A stretch of DNA of 64,000 nt, from positions 4,866,501-4,930,500 of the forward strand of contig JBBPUQ010000003.1 in the NCBI GenBank assembly GCA_038501195.1, written 5' to 3'. How positions within the stretch are numbered: position 1 is the stretch's first letter; the number at the start of each line of letters is the position of its first letter. Under the pieces are notes generated by a model. It made no database searches and was not told the DNA's origin. It saw only the letters and a program-made list of their open reading frames with translations. This document shows positions 24,026 through 36,471 of the stretch, one piece after another. Made by a program: the position numbers and the translations under genes. Origin of the DNA: Nemania diffusa. Lineage: Eukaryota > Ascomycota > Sordariomycetes > Xylariales > Xylariaceae.

Positions 24026-24877
24026 ATGGCGACCACCCGCTCCGCCACCAAGAACGCCTCGTCCGCCTCCGCGGCGACGACATACGCGCACGCCCCCAGC
24101 GCGCTGACCCTCGTCTGGCTCGCCGTGTCCCTCCCCCTCGTGGCCTGGGACTGCGGCTACGTGTTGATGCGGCCGCGGACGATGCCGGGCGGCGACCTGC
24201 ACTGGCCGCTGTGGACGCCGTACGCGCTCTACGGCGAGGTCGACCACGTCTACGGCTGGAAGGCCTTCAATGCCGGCAGCGGCTTCACCGGCGCCCAGGG
24301 CCTCCTCAACGTCCTCGAGACCCTCATGTACCTCTACTACGCCGCCGCCTACTTCCGGAACGCCACCTCCGTCGGCGGGCGCAAGGTTGTCGTCGGCCGC
24401 GCTGCGGCTGTCGCGGTGCTGGTGGGCTTTAGCGCGGCGGTTATGACGCTTAGTAAGACGGCGTTGTATTGTGAGTTTTTCGCCCTCTTTTGTGTTGGTT
24501 GTGAGGAGGTCGCTAGATAGGGGAGGAATCGTTGGGATACGAGAAATGGGAATTGAATAGGGGGGAGGGAAGCAGTTTGGCTAACTATGGCATGTTCGCA
24601 GGGCTTTGCGAGTATTACTCGGGCTTCGATAACATCGGCCACAACAGTCTGCAGGACTTGATCGTCCTGTGGGTTATTCCCAAGTAAGTCTGCCCGGCCT
24701 CTACTCGCGCCAAGAGCGAGAGATAGCAACTACCCTGGTAAAAAGAACGGGAACTGATAGGGCTAACCGGTTTTCTATAGCGGTGCTTGGCTCATTTTCC
24801 CTACCATCATGATCTACGAGTTGGGTAGCGAAATGGTGGAAAACCTCGCCGCGGGGGCAGGCGTCAAGCGGGATTAA
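24026..24877 (+). CDS. EXPERA/emopamil-binding-like multi-pass membrane protein (207 aa)
   Basis: Three exons, 24026-24470, 24602-24683 and 24781-24877. Introns are 131 nt and 97 nt, each with GCTAAC-type branch sites. The protein has about four hydrophobic segments: a first helix (SALTLVWLAVSLPLVAWDCG), a central one after LLNVLETLMYLYYAAAYF, a third (AVAVLVGFSAAVMTLSKTAL) and a fourth around LQDLIVLWVIPNGAWLIFP. The pattern WTPYALYGEVDHVYGW with scattered His/Glu/Asn is typical of the EXPERA superfamily (EBP sterol isomerase, TMEM97), where such residues face the intramembrane cavity. A catalytic role in sterol isomerisation is not shown. The coding strand is strongly GC-rich in exon 1. Confidence 0.78.
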
Positions 24878-25329
24878 GCAGAGATCCGGAAGTGGAAATT
24901 TTCGGCGTTGCATCCGGAGCCGAAAGTATTCTTATTGTCTTCGATATTTGTACAAGGTATTATAATCCTGGATGTCATGAACCTACATTGAGGAAGGACA
25001 AGCGTAGTCTAATGTGTGATCTATGTTGGTACTAGGTGGATATTTAAATTAATACGAAGGATGAAAGGGCGGGCGAGGAAGTACATATCCCGCGGCACAA
25101 AATAGGGAGTAGTTACGAGTTGCATGTTGGAATACATGAGTCAGCGATAATGATGATGATGCAATTCTATATTCCAGCTCTACTTATTCTTGCTTAATCA
25201 TGGCTAAGTATGACGAGAGATGGAAAGATTCTCACACATTCTGCCCAGTAGTCTACTAACAAGCTGAAATTGATAGGTATGGTTGGCTCAGAAAATCCTC
25301 TCGCTCTTCGACAAAGAACCATGGTGTCT
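24878..25329. other. Convergent 3' ends, no gene
   Basis: 452 bp between two converging genes. It must contain both 3' UTRs. A TGATGATGATG triplet run near 25150 is the only notable simple sequence. Confidence 0.5.
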
Positions 25330-27978
25330 TCAAAATATCGTTGAGGCGCGCCTACATGTCGAGGTGGTCGCAGGTGGAAGTGTCTCGGACCGAGCCTCGA
25401 TAACGTTTCCAAGGTGGGTGAATTGGCCCCACCCCGCGTCGACGGGGAATTCATAGTGACTAGCTTGGACTTCCATGACTGCTTGAATGTAATCCCAGGC
25501 TGTAGGGGCTTGGGGTGAGGGCATCTGGATACTGACTTCTGATGTGCATTCTGGCTTGGGCTTGGGGATGCTAACCGGTACCGGCTCCGGGGCCTTACGG
25601 GGGTCCTCTTGGACGATAACGGGGCGTCTCTTGGAAAGCACAGATCGGGTCTCGCCATCAATTTGAATAGTCCGCTTTATTGGGCGATGCCAGAAATCAC
25701 CAACGAACAATGATCTCGGTCGCCTTGATGAGCTAGAAGCCAAGCCACGCTTGGTATCGTGGAGGCCACGACGCGTATAGACACTAGAGCGCTCGTCCTC
25801 CCATTGACCGATCGAGTGAGCCTGAGTACTACTAGCTATAGATGTATCGGGAGTATCCGAGATGTCTGTTTCAGAATTGTTATGGGGGCTTGGTGACTTG
25901 GAAATTGCCAATGCAGATGAGTCAATAGGCATACTCAAGGGGTTAGTTAGGTCAGCTGATGTTGTCTCGACTGCTAGTTCCTTATCAGCCACCGTACTCG
26001 TTCCGTTACCAAAATCGCGGACTATAATCTCATGATAAGGTATACTTTTAACTTCAGAGTTGGCCCGTGCTGCTTCGTGCTTGATGAGAAAGCTGAGAGA
26101 GCGCCGTAGCGTAGAGGATTTTCGAGTCACAGTGTCTGTGAAATTGGCCTTGATAGTTGGGGTTCCGAGCTTTGCAAGTCCGTGTCGCTTTCTCGCGTTC
26201 CACGTAGCTTGGTCTTCATGTGCGGGCGAGTCGTTATTTGATTTGATTTTTGATTTCAAAGACGAAAGACGGGATGGCGGTGGCGAGACTAGATCCAACT
26301 GGCTGCGCTCCCATGGAGGTAAGCCCGCTGTTGAGATACCTAAATGATAAGCAGCTCCGGTGGCATCACTTATTTCTGTTGCTATCCCTGTCGAGTGGCG
26401 CAACGTCTGATATATTGCATAAATCAGGATCCATCGGAGTTTACGACCGTCAACTGGTTCCATGTTTCCCTCTTTGACTGACGGGATCTGGCCTTCTTCA
26501 AACTTTCGGTACGCATAGACGAGGTGGTTCTCTACTACATCTGGGCAATGCGAGTTTGTTGCCACAGATAAGGCTGTTAATGCATTAGATCCACGCGGTT
26601 GGCTCGCCTTACTAGGCCTATTCCGCCATGATATTATCCAATAAGGTGATCTCTCCCGCGGAATATCTGGGAGTAGAGGGAAAGGGCGGAGAAGAGTTTC
26701 ATAGCTATATCGCTTGTCGAACAATTTGATATCCGGTAAGACGTCGATGCCACTTCCTGTGGGCTTTGTGCTAGTTTGAGAATGTTCATAGTTTTCGTCT
26801 ACTAGGAACTCGTAGAGGGCTTTGAAGTCGTGTCGCATCGCTCGAAATACATCGGCCTCGAAGATTGTAGTCTGAGCATCAATTGACGGGGGAGGGTAAT
26901 AGCCAAAATATGCAGCATAGACTTCCTGCAGAAAAGCTCGGAACCTTTGAAGATGTGCCCGAGCTCCAGGGCATACCATAATTTCCATCTCGAACATTTC
27001 ATCCTTGAGAAATGTCTTCAACATATTACTGGCCTTTCCTAACCTAGAATGCATTTCGAGTCTTGCGCGTCGGAGCGATGAACGAGTCGCCGAACATAAA
27101 AGCTATTATTCCATCAGTAAATATTATAGTAGCACGTCAAGGTATGCTACCAACTTGGTATTCAGAAGTGAGACATAATTGATCGGTCATGCCGCAGCAG
27201 TGAGCAAATGCGTCAATGTATAGATCTCGAAGCTGGAATGTTTCCGCTAAGCGTAGCATTGCTAGAGCATAAGTAGGTTGGCCGTTCAAATATGAATACC
27301 CTTGTTCATCGATATAACTCATCAGATCTCGAACATTATCGGCACCAGACGTGCGAAATTGATGGAGACTGTGCATGAGTGTAATAAGGGTGCTCCCGAG
27401 GCATTCCCCAACCACCGGCCTTCGGAAGATGAAAGCGAAAAAGTTTCGTGTCGCAAGATGGTAATCGTAAGAACGACGCTTGTCCAATTCAGCAGGCGCA
27501 GGGATGAAAAGCTCGATTCGATCCCCTGTAGAACCCTCAAGGGAGCTTGCTGCATCTATATCATCATCTTTATTCATGCCATTTGACTTAGACTGAGTCC
27601 GGGACTCAAAATTGTCAATCAGAAGTTGGCAGTTTGCTTCCACTAGCGCTGAGTACGGGACTCTGAATGCAGGCCCTCGACGGCTTTGCCCTTCGCCGTG
27701 AAGATGGATATCACAATCACCATCTAGAAACCACAATTCGGGGTCCTATATAATTAATTTAGCAAAGAGAACTTGCTATGCTGATCTGGGGGGTTTGTGT
27801 TTACCCTTCTAAGACCATCCCAAGCCTCCTTGGACCTTGAAGCGCCATCCCATCTCATTACAGTTGGGTTTACTAGTCGTGGCTGTGGCACATTTTGGGA
27901 CTTCCTCGTTTTCCAGCCGCGTGATCGGTTTGATATTCCATTGTATAATGAGGTTTGCTGAGCTGATATACTCTCCAT
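25330..27978 (-). CDS. DUF8004-type conserved fungal protein (845 aa)
   Basis: Exons 27805-27978, 27155-27745 and 25330-27102, with introns of 59 and 52 nt. The first join reads EAWDGLRR-DPELWFLDGDCDIHLHGEGQSRRGP, a landmark of this family; the second joins ...LTSEYQ-LLCSATRSSLRRARLEM. Intron 2 has an unusual GTTGGT donor. The N-terminal 500 residues form the conserved part, containing LYIDAFAHCCGM and a motif around PGARAHLQRFRAFL, and resemble a BTB-like fold in the first third (an inference from helix pattern). The C-terminal third is Ser/Thr-rich, basic and disordered. Function is unknown for the family; nuclear or cytosolic location is likely because no signal or membrane segment is seen. 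Confidence 0.82.
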
Positions 27979-30129
27979 CTTGATTTATAGCTAGTGAGAA
28001 TGAGTTAGCATAAAGTTATACCGCTATGCTATTCTTGGCTAATGTATCGTTTAGAGCGGCGATAAGAACGCGGAACGTGCATATGGCTGAAGATAATATC
28101 GCAGTGATCCAAAAACTACAGAGGGCTCCAGATAGTCCTTTTAGGCTCAAGACCTGTCGATTTGGGTTGCCACATAGAACCAGGCACCGATAGTTGTTGT
28201 CCCCTCAGACTACAAGCGTATAAGTCTCTGGCTTGGGACGAGTTCGGACGAGAACTAAGAAAGGTAAAAGACACCTAAACTGGTTCTAATATCGTATTGA
28301 GCTGCCAGGCTGAATGGGTAGCGATCGATAGGTATATCTACCCGGCTAAGCGGGCGATAAACCGAGGTGGTAGCTACCGCGTAAACCTAATAAAGCCAAC
28401 CTCCGAGGGACACAGGAATGTTATACTTCAATAAAAGACAAAGAGCTGCAGAGACGGACTAGGAGGATGGCGCCCCGATGGAGTAAGTCAACTGCCATAA
28501 GCGCCGACATCCCTGGTTATGCTAGCCGGGCGAAACTTTCTTCAAGCTTACTTGAGTCTTAATCATGAGAGAATCCTAGCTCACCACGGATTCGCCAATC
28601 TTCCGGAGAGATAGTCTAGGGCATGAGTTGCACGGCGGATATAAGAAATACCGATTTAGTGGACGGCAACGATGATGTGGACACGTTCAGTATGGGAGGT
28701 GAGGTCGGGGCCCCGGTGGTTGTTGCTCTCATGCAACCCTCGGCACTTGATGAGCTCCGTCCCAGCTTCTGTCGATAGCTTTGTCGATCAGTGGAACGTA
28801 TAAAATGTATTTAAGTCATCATCTACAACATCTGGGCGTTCGAGGCGCGAGAGATACTGGCTCGGTCCGCGATTTCAAGCGTACACAGCGATGAATTCCG
28901 CCGCATTCTAACTAGTACCGCCAGATTGTCTTCCTAGTATGCTGTGTCTGTGGTTAGGATGTCTCAGTCTTAATCGCATCGGCCCGGATTGCATCACATA
29001 CCCGTATGCTAAGCACCGAGCGTATACTTTCCTCATGCATGTCTGAATTGGCTTTTAGGTCGTCCGAGTTTTGACTCTACGCGTCCAGGTCCGGGTGATC
29101 TCCTTATGACCAGATGACTCTGTTTGCTTTGAACTTGCATATGTCTCTGAAATCACTCTTTGGCTCTAGCTTGGCTTAGGTAAGATCACTCGGATTTGGA
29201 TGGCAGCTAATGAGACAGCTTGTAGAAGAGAATAGGATAGCTTTCACGCCTGGGCGAGAGGACATGTAGTAACGGCCGATACGCTGGATTAGCTAAGAGT
29301 GTGTGGGTCTGATGCGTACAATCCATACACTACAGCGGTAACACCAAGTAATGCCATTTCACCGGTGTGTTGTGCAGTATCTATAACTAACCGGGAAGAT
29401 TCTATCGATGCCGGCTCTAGCATGAAAAACACCGATAGTAAACACGGTGCTACAAGCTCAAGCAGCCATGGCTTGCATCTCATCGGAGCATTGCGAAGGC
29501 GTCTGAGCAACTGAGGCGGAAACCAACGGATGTGGAAATAGGTCTCATCGGTCTCACAAAGGACTCAAGGGTCAGAACGCGCAATACCGTGGGCAAGGTC
29601 GTCTGGGACTGATTTGTCTGATTGGTCTGATGTGGCCTGGTAGTACGTGTGAATTACTCTTGGTCCATCATATTGAAGTTTCGAATACAGTATGTGATGC
29701 AACAAAAAGAAACGAAGCGTGGTAGGTACCTCTTAGGATATTCATTACGTAGAGCTCACGCTGACTTTCTCGGGTCTTTATTCCCCCTTTTTCCGATTCG
29801 CTAGTGAGTAAAGCTGTCCACCCCTCCTTAGCTTGAAGGTACCTGGCAGCACTAGACTATACCATATTAGGTTAGTCAACACACCCCCGTCGCGTTCTAG
29901 ATAGGATCCGCTCTATCGGAGCCAGGCACCGGCACGGCAGCTCTGTTGATGACGGGCAGCTTCAATTCTATTTGCACAAGCAAACTCAACCTAGCTGTTC
30001 CAAGCTCACATACATACCTCAACGTCATTCTGCCGCAACAACCTTAAATCTAAGCCTCGGTTGACGCTTAGGTGCTAGCTTCTTGACGGCTGTTACCTAC
30101 GATGTAGCAGTAGCTCGAACCAATTATAA
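27979..30129. other. 2.1-kb gene-poor region between divergent genes
   Basis: No gene accepted. Both flanking genes point outward, so both promoters lie here. Open frames at 29289-29514 on both strands start with non-ATG codons or lack any domain. The sequence looks neither repetitive nor strongly AT-rich. Confidence 0.45.
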
Positions 30130-31892
30130 ATGGCATCTTTCACACCCTATACGTACATACAGTGTCCTTGCCATGATTCCACCTCTCAGGGCCGGCCCGC
30201 CGACGATACGCCGTCACCAACTTCGCTAGAGCCGAGCGAGAATGACGACGACCGCGCTTTCGATCCACGCGCCCCCCGCTCGACCTTCAGCCTGTATCCC
30301 CTCGAACACCTTCTCTACTGCGACGTCTGCCACCAGATTCGTTGTCCACGCTGTGTCACGGAAGAGCTGGTCACGATCTACTGTCCTAACTGCCTGTTCG
30401 AGGTGGGAAGTAGCAGTCTGAAGACTGAAGGGAACCGGTACGTATTGTGTTTTCTTGCGGGCATAGCCTTGATCTAGTCTAGCGTCTAGATAGTTGCTAA
30501 CTTAACTCCTGCAATAGATGTACGCGTAGTTGTTTCCAGTGTCCAATATGCATTGGCCCTCTGGCCGTCCAAGCTCTCGAAACCCCCCCGGATCCTACGC
30601 TCCTCTCTGCGGATAGCGCCACCCCAATACCTCCAGGTCCATGGGTTCTCACCTGCTCATACTGCCATTGGAATTCGTCCGAGATCGGTGTCAAGTTCGA
30701 CAAGCCCCAGGGCATCTTTGGCCAGCTGCAAAAGCTGCGTTACGGAGAAGAGCAGTCTAAACATGTCGTCAGCGGAGACACGTCGCCGACCAAAGCCGAC
30801 TCTGTTCCTGAGACCAACAAGGCGAGATTTGCAGCACTGAAGTCTTTCTACGGCTCCCAGACTGTCAATGCCAATCCTGGTGCTGGACTCTCCGGCCTTG
30901 GAGACTACGGCCTGAATTCACCTGGTGCTCTCACTCGTATCATGAGCATCTACTCCGGCAATAACATAAGTGGGCTAAAACAAAAGACCAAATCCACCGT
31001 AATGCGAGAGGCCGACGCCGCAAATGAGGGTTTCCAGCCAAGCGATTTAGACGAGAGCTCAGCAATATCACAGCTACGAAGGGATGGCTGGGACGGCACA
31101 GTGACCGGTGACCAGGCCAAGACCCAAGTCGAAGAAGGCGCTCAATTCGCAGACCAGCTATGGCCTATCCCTTATCTGCTACGCACTAAGCGGTCGAAAC
31201 GTTGTCCCGTCTGTCGCCACATTATCAGTAAGCCTGAACCCAAGGTGAGCCACACGCGGTGGCGGATCCGCCTAGTCGCCAACAACTTTATACCCTCCAT
31301 CTCCATCAAGCCGCTCAACCCGCCCCCGGGCTCCGGCCTGCTCAACTCCTTACAGCCCGCGCAATTCCTCCTGACCTTCAAGAACCCCCTCTTCGACGAC
31401 GTCAAGGTGACGCTCGCCACGCCAGCAACTACCCCCGGCCGATTCGCGTCTCGGGTCACGGTGCTCTGTCCCGAGTTCCAGATCGACGCCAATCCAGATA
31501 ACGATATGTATCTAGACGACGTCCTAAAAGACGGAGAGAAGGAACGCCAGCGGCGGAGAGGAGAGGAAGGCATCCATCAGGCAGAAGCGGGCAAAATCTG
31601 GGAGCGAGGACGCAACTGGGTCAGCATTGTCGTGGAGGTGATACCAGCCTCGCTTCGCATAGAGCCACCCCCCGCGATCCTAATAAAGGAAGGTGACCCG
31701 GAGCCGGATCTTAGTCCACTGAGGGAGGACGAGGACGCATTGGAGATACCCATGTTTGTACGGTTGGAATGGGAGAGCGAAGCTTCACATGATCAGGTTG
31801 GCGCGGCGATTAGCAGGGAAAAGGAGACAAAAGAGAAGAGAGAACTAGCATATTGGTGTGCCATTGGAATCGGGCGCATCAGTCAGGAATAG
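30130..31892 (+). CDS. ro-2: Dynactin subunit p62 (DCTN4 / Neurospora ro-2 type)
   Basis: Exons 30130-30437 and 30518-31892, with an 80-nt intron (GTACGT...GCTAAC...ATAG, phase 2), give 560 aa. The N-terminal zinc-binding region has paired cysteines: CDVCHQIRCPRC near residue 63, CPNC, then CFQCPICIGPL across the join and CSYC near residue 185. The middle carries DQLWPIPYLLRTKRSKRCPVCRHI, a clear landmark of dynactin p62. The C-terminal part is beta-rich. p62 sits at the pointed end of the Arp1 filament in dynactin, which links dynein to cargo; in filamentous fungi it is needed for nuclear distribution and straight hyphal growth. The gene is convergent with the ribosomal protein gene, 250 bp apart. 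Confidence 0.93.
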
Positions 31893-32142
31893 ACAAAAAT
31901 AATCTACGATACCCCAGAGACTTGAGGATTACAATAGCACGTAACAATAGGGAGCAAATGTGGGCTCAGAAACGAAGCTTGTCCATTGAATTCACAAGCT
32001 ACCAGTCAGAACGCCGTGCCTTTTCGTGGCCCATGAGAATCCCTTGATGCTATCATTTATCATGCAGCACGTACCAGTACCATGTCAAATGATTAACTAT
32101 TGCCCCATCCATTCCCCATTCGTCCTCTACCTCTGATTAACC

Positions 32143-33092
32143 CTAGTACTCAGAGGAACCGGACTGAGGGAACTCGAAGGTGACGGTGCGGCCTGTCAGG
32201 CGGCGGTAGACCTCGGAGTAGGTGTCGAGTCTGTAGTCAACGCCACCACGCTCCTTCTCGTCAAGGATGACCTTGAGGAGCTTGCTGCTGTCCTCCTTGG
32301 TGCGGATGCGCTTGCCGACGATCTCGACAGGGTAGACGAGGTCGGAGAGGATGGCATCGTGGACAGCAGTCAGAGTTCGCGAACGAGGACGCTTCTGCTT
32401 GAGGGTGTTGCGCGAGCGGGCGGATCGCTTGGGGCGGGGCAGGATGCGGCGCGAGGCGAGGATCAGGACATGGCGGTCTGAGAACTTCTTCTCGAGCTCA
32501 CGAGTCAGGCTGCCGGTGGTAGTTAGTACGAGGGTGTTACAAGGTAGAAAACAAAATAGATGAAAAAAAGCTTACCGCTGCTGGACTCGGTGGAAGCCCT
32601 GTAGAGATGGGACGGGGACAAAGATGACAATTGCCTTCTTGCCGTGGCCAACTTCAATCTAATTCAGACGAAAAGTCAGCCGGCGAGCTCCAGGACACAT
32701 TGAAAGATGTGTTCCTTGGACCGCTTCCCGTCCTATTCCATTGTTGTATATATAATATTCATCTTCTTATGCCCCTCACACGACACCCGTCTCGACTTCA
32801 GTCATAGGCGGGCCGTAGCGAATTCGCATAATTGACGATCGACAAACAAGGCGCGAGCCGAGTCGGTACGGAGGGTGTGGAATAAGATCGAGCGCGGCCC
32901 CAGGGAGCCATCGTAGGGACTCGGGGGATATTATCTCACCTCTCTGGCAGAGACGAACTGGAGAGGGCGGAGGGCAGCCTTCAGGTCGGCGGTGTTGGTC
33001 TCGAGGTCGTAGAGAGCACCAGCGATGCTGGTCTCCAGCTCGGACGGGTTGGCACGCGAAGGGCTGTTGGGGGCGATCTTGTTGACAGACAT
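32143..33092 (-). CDS. rps7: 40S ribosomal protein S7 (eS7)
   Basis: Exons 32940-33092, 32576-32658 and 32143-32509, with introns of 281 nt and 66 nt, give a 200-aa protein of standard length. It starts [20 protein letters not shown]. The first join gives [24 protein letters not shown], the next [15 protein letters not shown], and the chain continues [15 protein letters not shown] and ends [14 protein letters not shown]. All of these are eS7 landmarks. eS7 is a 40S component needed for 18S rRNA maturation. Strong codon bias (GC-ending codons) is obvious compared with neighbours. The long first intron early in the gene is typical of fungal ribosomal protein genes and may hold regulatory sequence. 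Confidence 0.97.
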
Positions 33093-33698
33093 GGTTGCGG
33101 ATGTCTCTGGTCTTGTCGATGGGGATGTCGGAGGATTGGTTAAAAAAAAGAGAGGTCAAAACTTCAATGGGTAAATCTCACAAAGTTTCGTGATTGTGGG
33201 TGGTGCACGGACCCCAACGCAGCCGAAAATTATGTGGGGGTTACTAATATACGGCCAGCTGGCACCCACCTGTCAATATCTTATCTGATAAGCCTACTAC
33301 TGCGGGAGGTACTTACCTACATAGCCAGGTAACAACACCCTACGCTGCTTCAAAAATGGTATAGATATAGCATTAATGTTACAACTCACATCTGGTATTT
33401 ATTGTTTGGTCCTTGAAAATTCATCGATTGATAAATATTTATATTTTCCTTCCATTTCATCTGATGATAGGACCTAGCGCATTAGTTGTGTCAGAATAGT
33501 CTTCATTCTCTGTTGAGTATCTTGACATCACGCATTTCCATATTGAACAAAATGACAGAATGAAGTTTTTACACTGTTCTTTGGGTCTAAAAGCTACAAT
33601 CCGTTCCGGACTCCCCGCTCGTGATGTCTAATTCGGTACAAGGTTCCCTTCATACCGAGCGCAGAACCCGGATGGCCAGCATAGGTATATCCACGGGT
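33093..33698. other. Promoter region of eS7 and 3' end of the dehydrogenase
   Basis: 606 bp between two minus-strand genes. An A-rich string follows the eS7 start region (rightwards, about 33141-33152 on the plus strand), as in fungal ribosomal promoters. AT-rich 3' UTR-like sequence lies at 33350-33450. No gene. Confidence 0.5.
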
Positions 33699-34851
33699 TT
33701 AGGCCCCAAATTCCTTGTCATAGTCGACCATCGTGAACCTATACTTAACATCATTTTTGTGTAGTCTTTGAACTGTCGTCGACAGATTATCTGCGCTAAT
33801 TGGCACAGTTTCGACCCACGACTTGATGCCTTTTTCAGCCGACAGCTTTAACATTTCCAGCATTTCTCTTCTGCTACCAAGATGCGAGGCTCCGATCAAG
33901 CAACCGTTTGAGATGAAATTCTGTGGCTTAATCGTAAGGTCCGCATCCTCAGGCAAGCCCACGGACACCCATCTTCCGTGGACATCTAGTAGTGCGAGAT
34001 ATGCGCCCAGGTCGAAGCCCTCACCAAAGTTGTTGGCTGTGCTGACAATCAGATCGAACGTCATCAGATGGTCCTTGTTCCAGTCCTTGTCCTGGGTCGC
34101 TAAGAACCCATCGGCCCCCATAGCCTTCGCATCCGCCTCCTTGCTGTGGGATCGGGAGATGACCCAGGTCTCAGCGCCCAGGGCTTTTGAGAACAAGACG
34201 CCAAAGTGACCAAGACCGCCCAGACCAACTATACCGACTTTCTTTCCCGGTCCGGCTCCATTGCGTACTAACGGGCTGTAACTAGTAATGCCTGCGCACA
34301 TCATCGGCGCAGCTAGAGCGCTCGGAATGGCGTTGGGGATCGGGAATACCCTTCGTAACCAGTGTCAGTCAAGGCCGCCCGGACTAGTATAACCAGTTTA
34401 TGCGAGCGCCAACTTACCAATGTTCATGCGTCCGTACATGCGATGAGTAGCCACCCTGGGTAACGATGCCGGTGTCGGGCCAGACAGCGCCGAATGTATC
34501 CAATTGCTTGGAGCAGTATGTCTCGTTATCGTTCTTGCACTGGCGGCACTCTAAGCAGGAGTATGACTGCGCACCGACACCGACACGCTCGCCCTCTTTG
34601 ATAAGTGTGACCTTCGGACCAACGCGAATTGCCTTGCCAACAATTTCGTGGCCGACGGCTAACGGAAACTTCTGCTCACCCCAGCCGCCATTGATTGTGT
34701 GTACATCACTAGAACAAACACCGCAACACTCGATCTTTATCTCAACATCGTGGTCGCCAAATGGTTTCACGTCAAACTTGTTCTTATGAAAAGTAGTCCA
34801 AGTGTCTGGTCCCTCGACTTGGAAGCCCGTATACTGGTCATATTTAGACAT
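33699..34851 (-). CDS. Zinc-dependent NADP(H) alcohol dehydrogenase, cinnamyl-alcohol/ADH6-7 type
   Basis: Exons 34418-34851 and 33699-34350, with a 67-nt intron (phase 2), encode 361 aa. The join restores VRTHEHW-VFPIPNAIPSALAAPMMCAG. Catalytic zinc ligands are visible as Cys in ECCGVCSSD and His-Glu in AVGHEIVG. The structural zinc comes from the four cysteines of CLECRQCKNDNETYC. The Rossmann motif is VGIVGLGGLGHFG, followed by SRSHSK, whose Ser/Arg favour NADP(H). Medium-chain dehydrogenases of this type reduce aldehydes, including lignin-related aromatic and branched aliphatic ones, to alcohols in the cytosol. The ATG at 34851 is chosen because MSKYDQYTGFQVEG is the expected N-terminus. 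Confidence 0.95.
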
Positions 34852-35607
34852 TTTCGCAATTTCCGCCGAAGGCAAGCAGTCAAAGATGAACAGGAAGGGT
34901 TGTAGTAGTAGGCAACAAATACGGCACACTCTTCACGATTGTTTTCTTCAACCGACAAGGAGGGGTACTCAGCTGTATATGTCTACTCTACCCCCACCTT
35001 GTGCGCCCAGTCTCGATGAGGGGCACATCCATATTCCCGTAGCATTTTATCCGTGGTGTCTCAGAAAACGAATGAAACCAACCCAATGGCTTGAGCTCTG
35101 TCTAGCTCTGCTGCTCTTTGTCTGGGTAGTACTTGGAGTCGTGGCCCACATCTATAATAATGGGCACGACCGTTGTTTTGGAGCTTAGCTAGTCGGACAA
35201 AATATTCCACCAATAGTATAACGCAGATAAGTCTAACACACGCTCAGGTAGGGATCGAGGTCGAAAAAGATACAGGTTTTCATTCTTGAGAATGCCCCGA
35301 TCGGACCTATGAAACCAGCTTCGCGAATGAGCGCTATGAGGCGCGTTAGCTTGGCACTGAACATCCTCAATTCGGCAACGAATCCAGCGATACTTGACAA
35401 CTAGTGGAAGCCATTACGTCAAGGTTGCTCATGTCAGAGTACACTACAGTTTGTAGAGTTCAACCGAGCACAGCAGTAAAAGTAGGCAAGACCTAACTAA
35501 TCTTAAAAGGTAAACAAGCTATGGCAGCTTGGAGTTGATGAGAACAACCTCTAGTGATATCTACCCCGCGGCCGCCACCCCAACATAGCTTTAGAGCTAT
35601 CTGGTGT
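34852..35607. other. Intergenic, no gene
   Basis: 756 bp. An open frame at 34802-35188 plus overlaps the dehydrogenase 5' end and is considered a shadow. Nothing else recognised. Confidence 0.5.
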
Positions 35608-36084
35608 TCACGTAGTCTTGCGGGGGTTCGTCCCGCCCTTCCCCCCACCAATTCCAATTCCCGAAAGAAAAGCTATCCTCATGGAAGCGCCCAAATAGAC
35701 AAAAGGCACATTCCCCCAGTCAATCGCATTCCATCGCGTGAAGTCCCAATAGATCCACGACCCGTGGCCGCTCACTGAAAGCAAATGGCCGAAGTCCGCC
35801 ACGAGCAGCACGAAGAGCACGACCTTCCAGACCACAAGATCACTCGTGCTCCGCAGCACCAGCGCCTCGTTCAGCGCGAACAGGAGGTACAGGTTGGCGA
35901 GCTGCGACATGACGATCGAGGTCCCCAGCGGGATTGGCGAAGAGGCCGAGGCGGCGTGCGTCATGCTCAGGTAGGCGTCCTGGCGGTAATGCGCGTAGAA
36001 GGCACCCACGAGTGCGGATATGGGCTCGATGACTAGGAAAAAGAGCCGGTAGGGTATTGGAACGGCACTTCGGCGAGGTGCCAT
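35608..36084 (-). CDS. DUF7704-type integral membrane protein (158 aa)
   Basis: A single-exon gene with four predicted membrane segments: around IPYRLFFLVIEPISALVGAF, SQLANLYLLFALNEALVL, VVWKVVLFVLLVADFGHLL and WGNVPFVYLGASMRIAFL. The opening YRLFFLVIEPISALVGAFYA and the later GHGSWIYWDFTRWNAIDWGN are typical of a family of small fungal membrane proteins with this DUF number. Function is unknown. The Gly/Lys-rich C-terminal tail would lie in the cytosol or lumen. The ATG at 36084 is the only sensible start. Confidence 0.85.
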   Translation of the reverse strand: MAPRRSAVPIPYRLFFLVIEPISALVGAFYAHYRQDAYLSMTHAASASSPIPLGTSIVMSQLANLYLLFALNEALVLRSTSDLVVWKVVLFVLLVADFGHLLSVSGHGSWIYWDFTRWNAIDWGNVPFVYLGASMRIAFLSGIGIGGGKGGTNPRKTT

Positions 36085-36393
36085 CTTGCTTGATCCACGC
36101 TACGGTTGGCTGACTGTCCGTTTTTGAATCTCAGCGAAACGGATTATTTAATTGGCGGCTTGTCTTAACTGAGCAGTCGGTTAGATGTTGAACTCTATCA
36201 TCGTAGGAAGTTGAATCGTCCATTTCTCGCTATACTCACCCACTCTCAGCTGCTTTGATAAGAAGTATGAAGCTTGTTCTGACTAGCTAGATTCAAAAAC
36301 CGCTCGCCTTTGCGTCACTTGTTCGATTGAAGATTTCGAGATTATTTTGAGTTCATGACCCTGGAACGAATCCTATCCTGTCAAACACCGTGG
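36085..36393. other. Spacer left of the inverted-repeat element
   Basis: About 310 bp with the promoter of the DUF7704 gene. No gene and no clear target-site duplication of the element at its right edge. Confidence 0.4.
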
Positions 36394-36451
36394 GTTCTAG
36401 GTTTTACCAATTTTGTAGCGCTCGACAAATTGGGCTTAGCGTACTCCCCGG

Positions 36452-36471
36452 TTTTGCTCAGGCTCGGCTCA
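36452..36471 (+). repeat. Perfect 20-bp inverted repeat, left copy
   Basis: TTTTGCTCAGGCTCGGCTCA reads inward. Its exact inverted partner lies 3.6 kb away at 40097-40116. A chance perfect pair of this length and complexity at this distance is very unlikely. Confidence 0.9.
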
